This document shows, piece after piece, positions 63,628 through 64,000 of a stretch of 64,000 nt of DNA. The notes below the pieces were generated by a model. The model searched no databases. It was not told the origin of the DNA and worked only from the letters and a program-made list of their open reading frames with translations. A program made the position numbers and the translations under genes. The stretch comes from Mucilaginibacter sabulilitoris (lineage in GTDB: Bacteria; Bacteroidota; Bacteroidia; Sphingobacteriales; Sphingobacteriaceae), in the NCBI RefSeq assembly GCF_034262375.1, contig NZ_CP139558.1, forward strand, positions 5,704,001 through 5,768,000, given 5' to 3'. Each line of letters opens with the position of its first letter. The stretch's first letter is position 1.

Positions 63628-64000
63628 CGCTTTCGCTTTCTAATTTTAAACTGTCTGTTAAATTTTTAAAATACACTGTATTAATTAAAAGCTTAGCGGG
63701 TTTTTCTTTCGTGAGAGCATCCCCGGAAAAGCTAATGCCGAATGCTGCTAATTCATCTCTGTAATTCGGATCATCTTTATCCTCAACCTGGAGGATGTGG
63801 AGCATTAGTAATGGCCGCACCCGCGCCGCCCTTGCAGCCTTACGATCATTTTTCAATGCTTTTCTAGTTTCGTCATCTTCAATTGTAATAGACTCTGATG
63901 TTCCTGAAGACACCTGCCTATTCAAAACTTCGTATGCGCCTTTATTAAGTTTAATCCTTCTGTACTGTTTTTTAATACCAATATCATTAAATACAAAATC
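63620..64000 (-). CDS. C-terminal end of a probable Z1-domain protein (cut by window)
   Basis: The frame is open to the right edge (FNDIGIKKQYRRIKLN, YEVLNRQVSSGTSESI, ARAARVRPLLMLHILQVE, ELAAFGISFSGDALTKEKPA), about 126 residues. It lies directly upstream of the DUF4420 gene with an eight-base overlap, the place the Z1 helicase-like gene takes in these clusters. RPLLMLHIL is consistent with the C-terminal part of that family, but the Z1 domain itself is outside the window. Confidence 0.6.
   Translation of the reverse strand, partial: DFVFNDIGIKKQYRRIKLNKGAYEVLNRQVSSGTSESITIEDDETRKALKNDRKAARAARVRPLLMLHILQVEDKDDPNYRDELAAFGISFSGDALTKEKPAKLLINTVYFKNLTDSLKLESESDD

Noticed and set aside
1..64000. 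CRISPR array or rRNA genes
   Set aside because: No regularly spaced direct repeats and no rRNA-like sequence were seen anywhere in the window.

Overview
The window reads as a chromosomal segment of a Bacteroidota bacterium, most likely family Sphingobacteriaceae (Mucilaginibacter/Pedobacter type). The reasons are the SusC/SusD pair with FecR and an ECF sigma factor, DUF4959/DUF5000-type surface lipoproteins, a BfmA/BtgA-type mobilization protein, and promoters of the TTG-N(18-20)-TAnnTTTG class. Family assignments come from reading motifs in the sequence; no database search was run.

Bases 1-24,966 look like stable chromosome. A nucleotide-sugar decarboxylase/epimerase is cut by the left edge. 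It is followed by an SGNH-like protein plus MBOAT O-acyltransferase pair (polysaccharide acetylation) and an ABC-F ATPase. Next comes a carbohydrate-scavenging locus on the minus strand: ECF sigma factor, FecR anti-sigma factor, SusC, SusD and two discoidin-like surface lipoproteins. Beside it lie an exported ADP-ribosylglycohydrolase-family lipoprotein, a GRP-family sugar transporter and a divergent ribokinase. This set resembles the ribose/nucleoside utilisation loci of Bacteroides. Two secreted or envelope proteins and a DUF6090-like membrane protein close the region.

Bases 25,000-34,000 are a patchwork of accessory DNA. It holds a remnant of a Wadjet JetD-like (DUF2220) protein, a complete HipBA pair behind a strong operator palindrome, half of a modular unit described below, two orphan Rhs toxin tips with immunity genes, a scar of an aldo/keto reductase in front of an AraC regulator, a DUF4143 ATPase behind a 51-bp perfect palindrome, and a 23-nt tRNA 3' fragment next to its own terminator.

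Bases 34,500-49,400 form a polymorphic-toxin locus of Rhs type. Two long Rhs-family genes (1,285 and 1,768 aa) and an overlapping immunity gene are flanked by displaced tips (HExxH, GIY-YIG-like and unknown folds), candidate immunity genes, and several frameshifted remnants.

Bases 49,400-54,400 contain the least familiar structure. A small XRE regulator with a characteristic 3' tail (repeat A) is followed by one cargo gene and then by a structured repeat (B). This happens twice with unrelated cargo: a DUF6624-like protein in one copy and an SDR epimerase in the other. The complete copy also has divergent WE-x-YPK genes and a conserved promoter repeat (C). The matching left half of another copy (WE-x-YPK gene, repeat C and a nine-codon stub of the XRE gene) lies 20 kb away at 28.5-28.95 kb, on the other side of the toxin locus. 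One B copy cuts off the toxin gene of an AbiE system, the other abuts a truncated IS110 transposase.

Bases 54,900-57,300 are a decayed mobilizable element (BfmA/BtgA-like protein, winged-helix protein, excisionase-like HTH, hairpin cluster) with no relaxase visible. Bases 57,600-64,000 are a defence island: an unknown protein, an HNH endonuclease, a C5-cytosine methyltransferase, an AIPR protein, a PD-(D/E)XK (DUF4420) protein and the end of a probable Z1-domain protein. The last three are tightly packed or overlapping.
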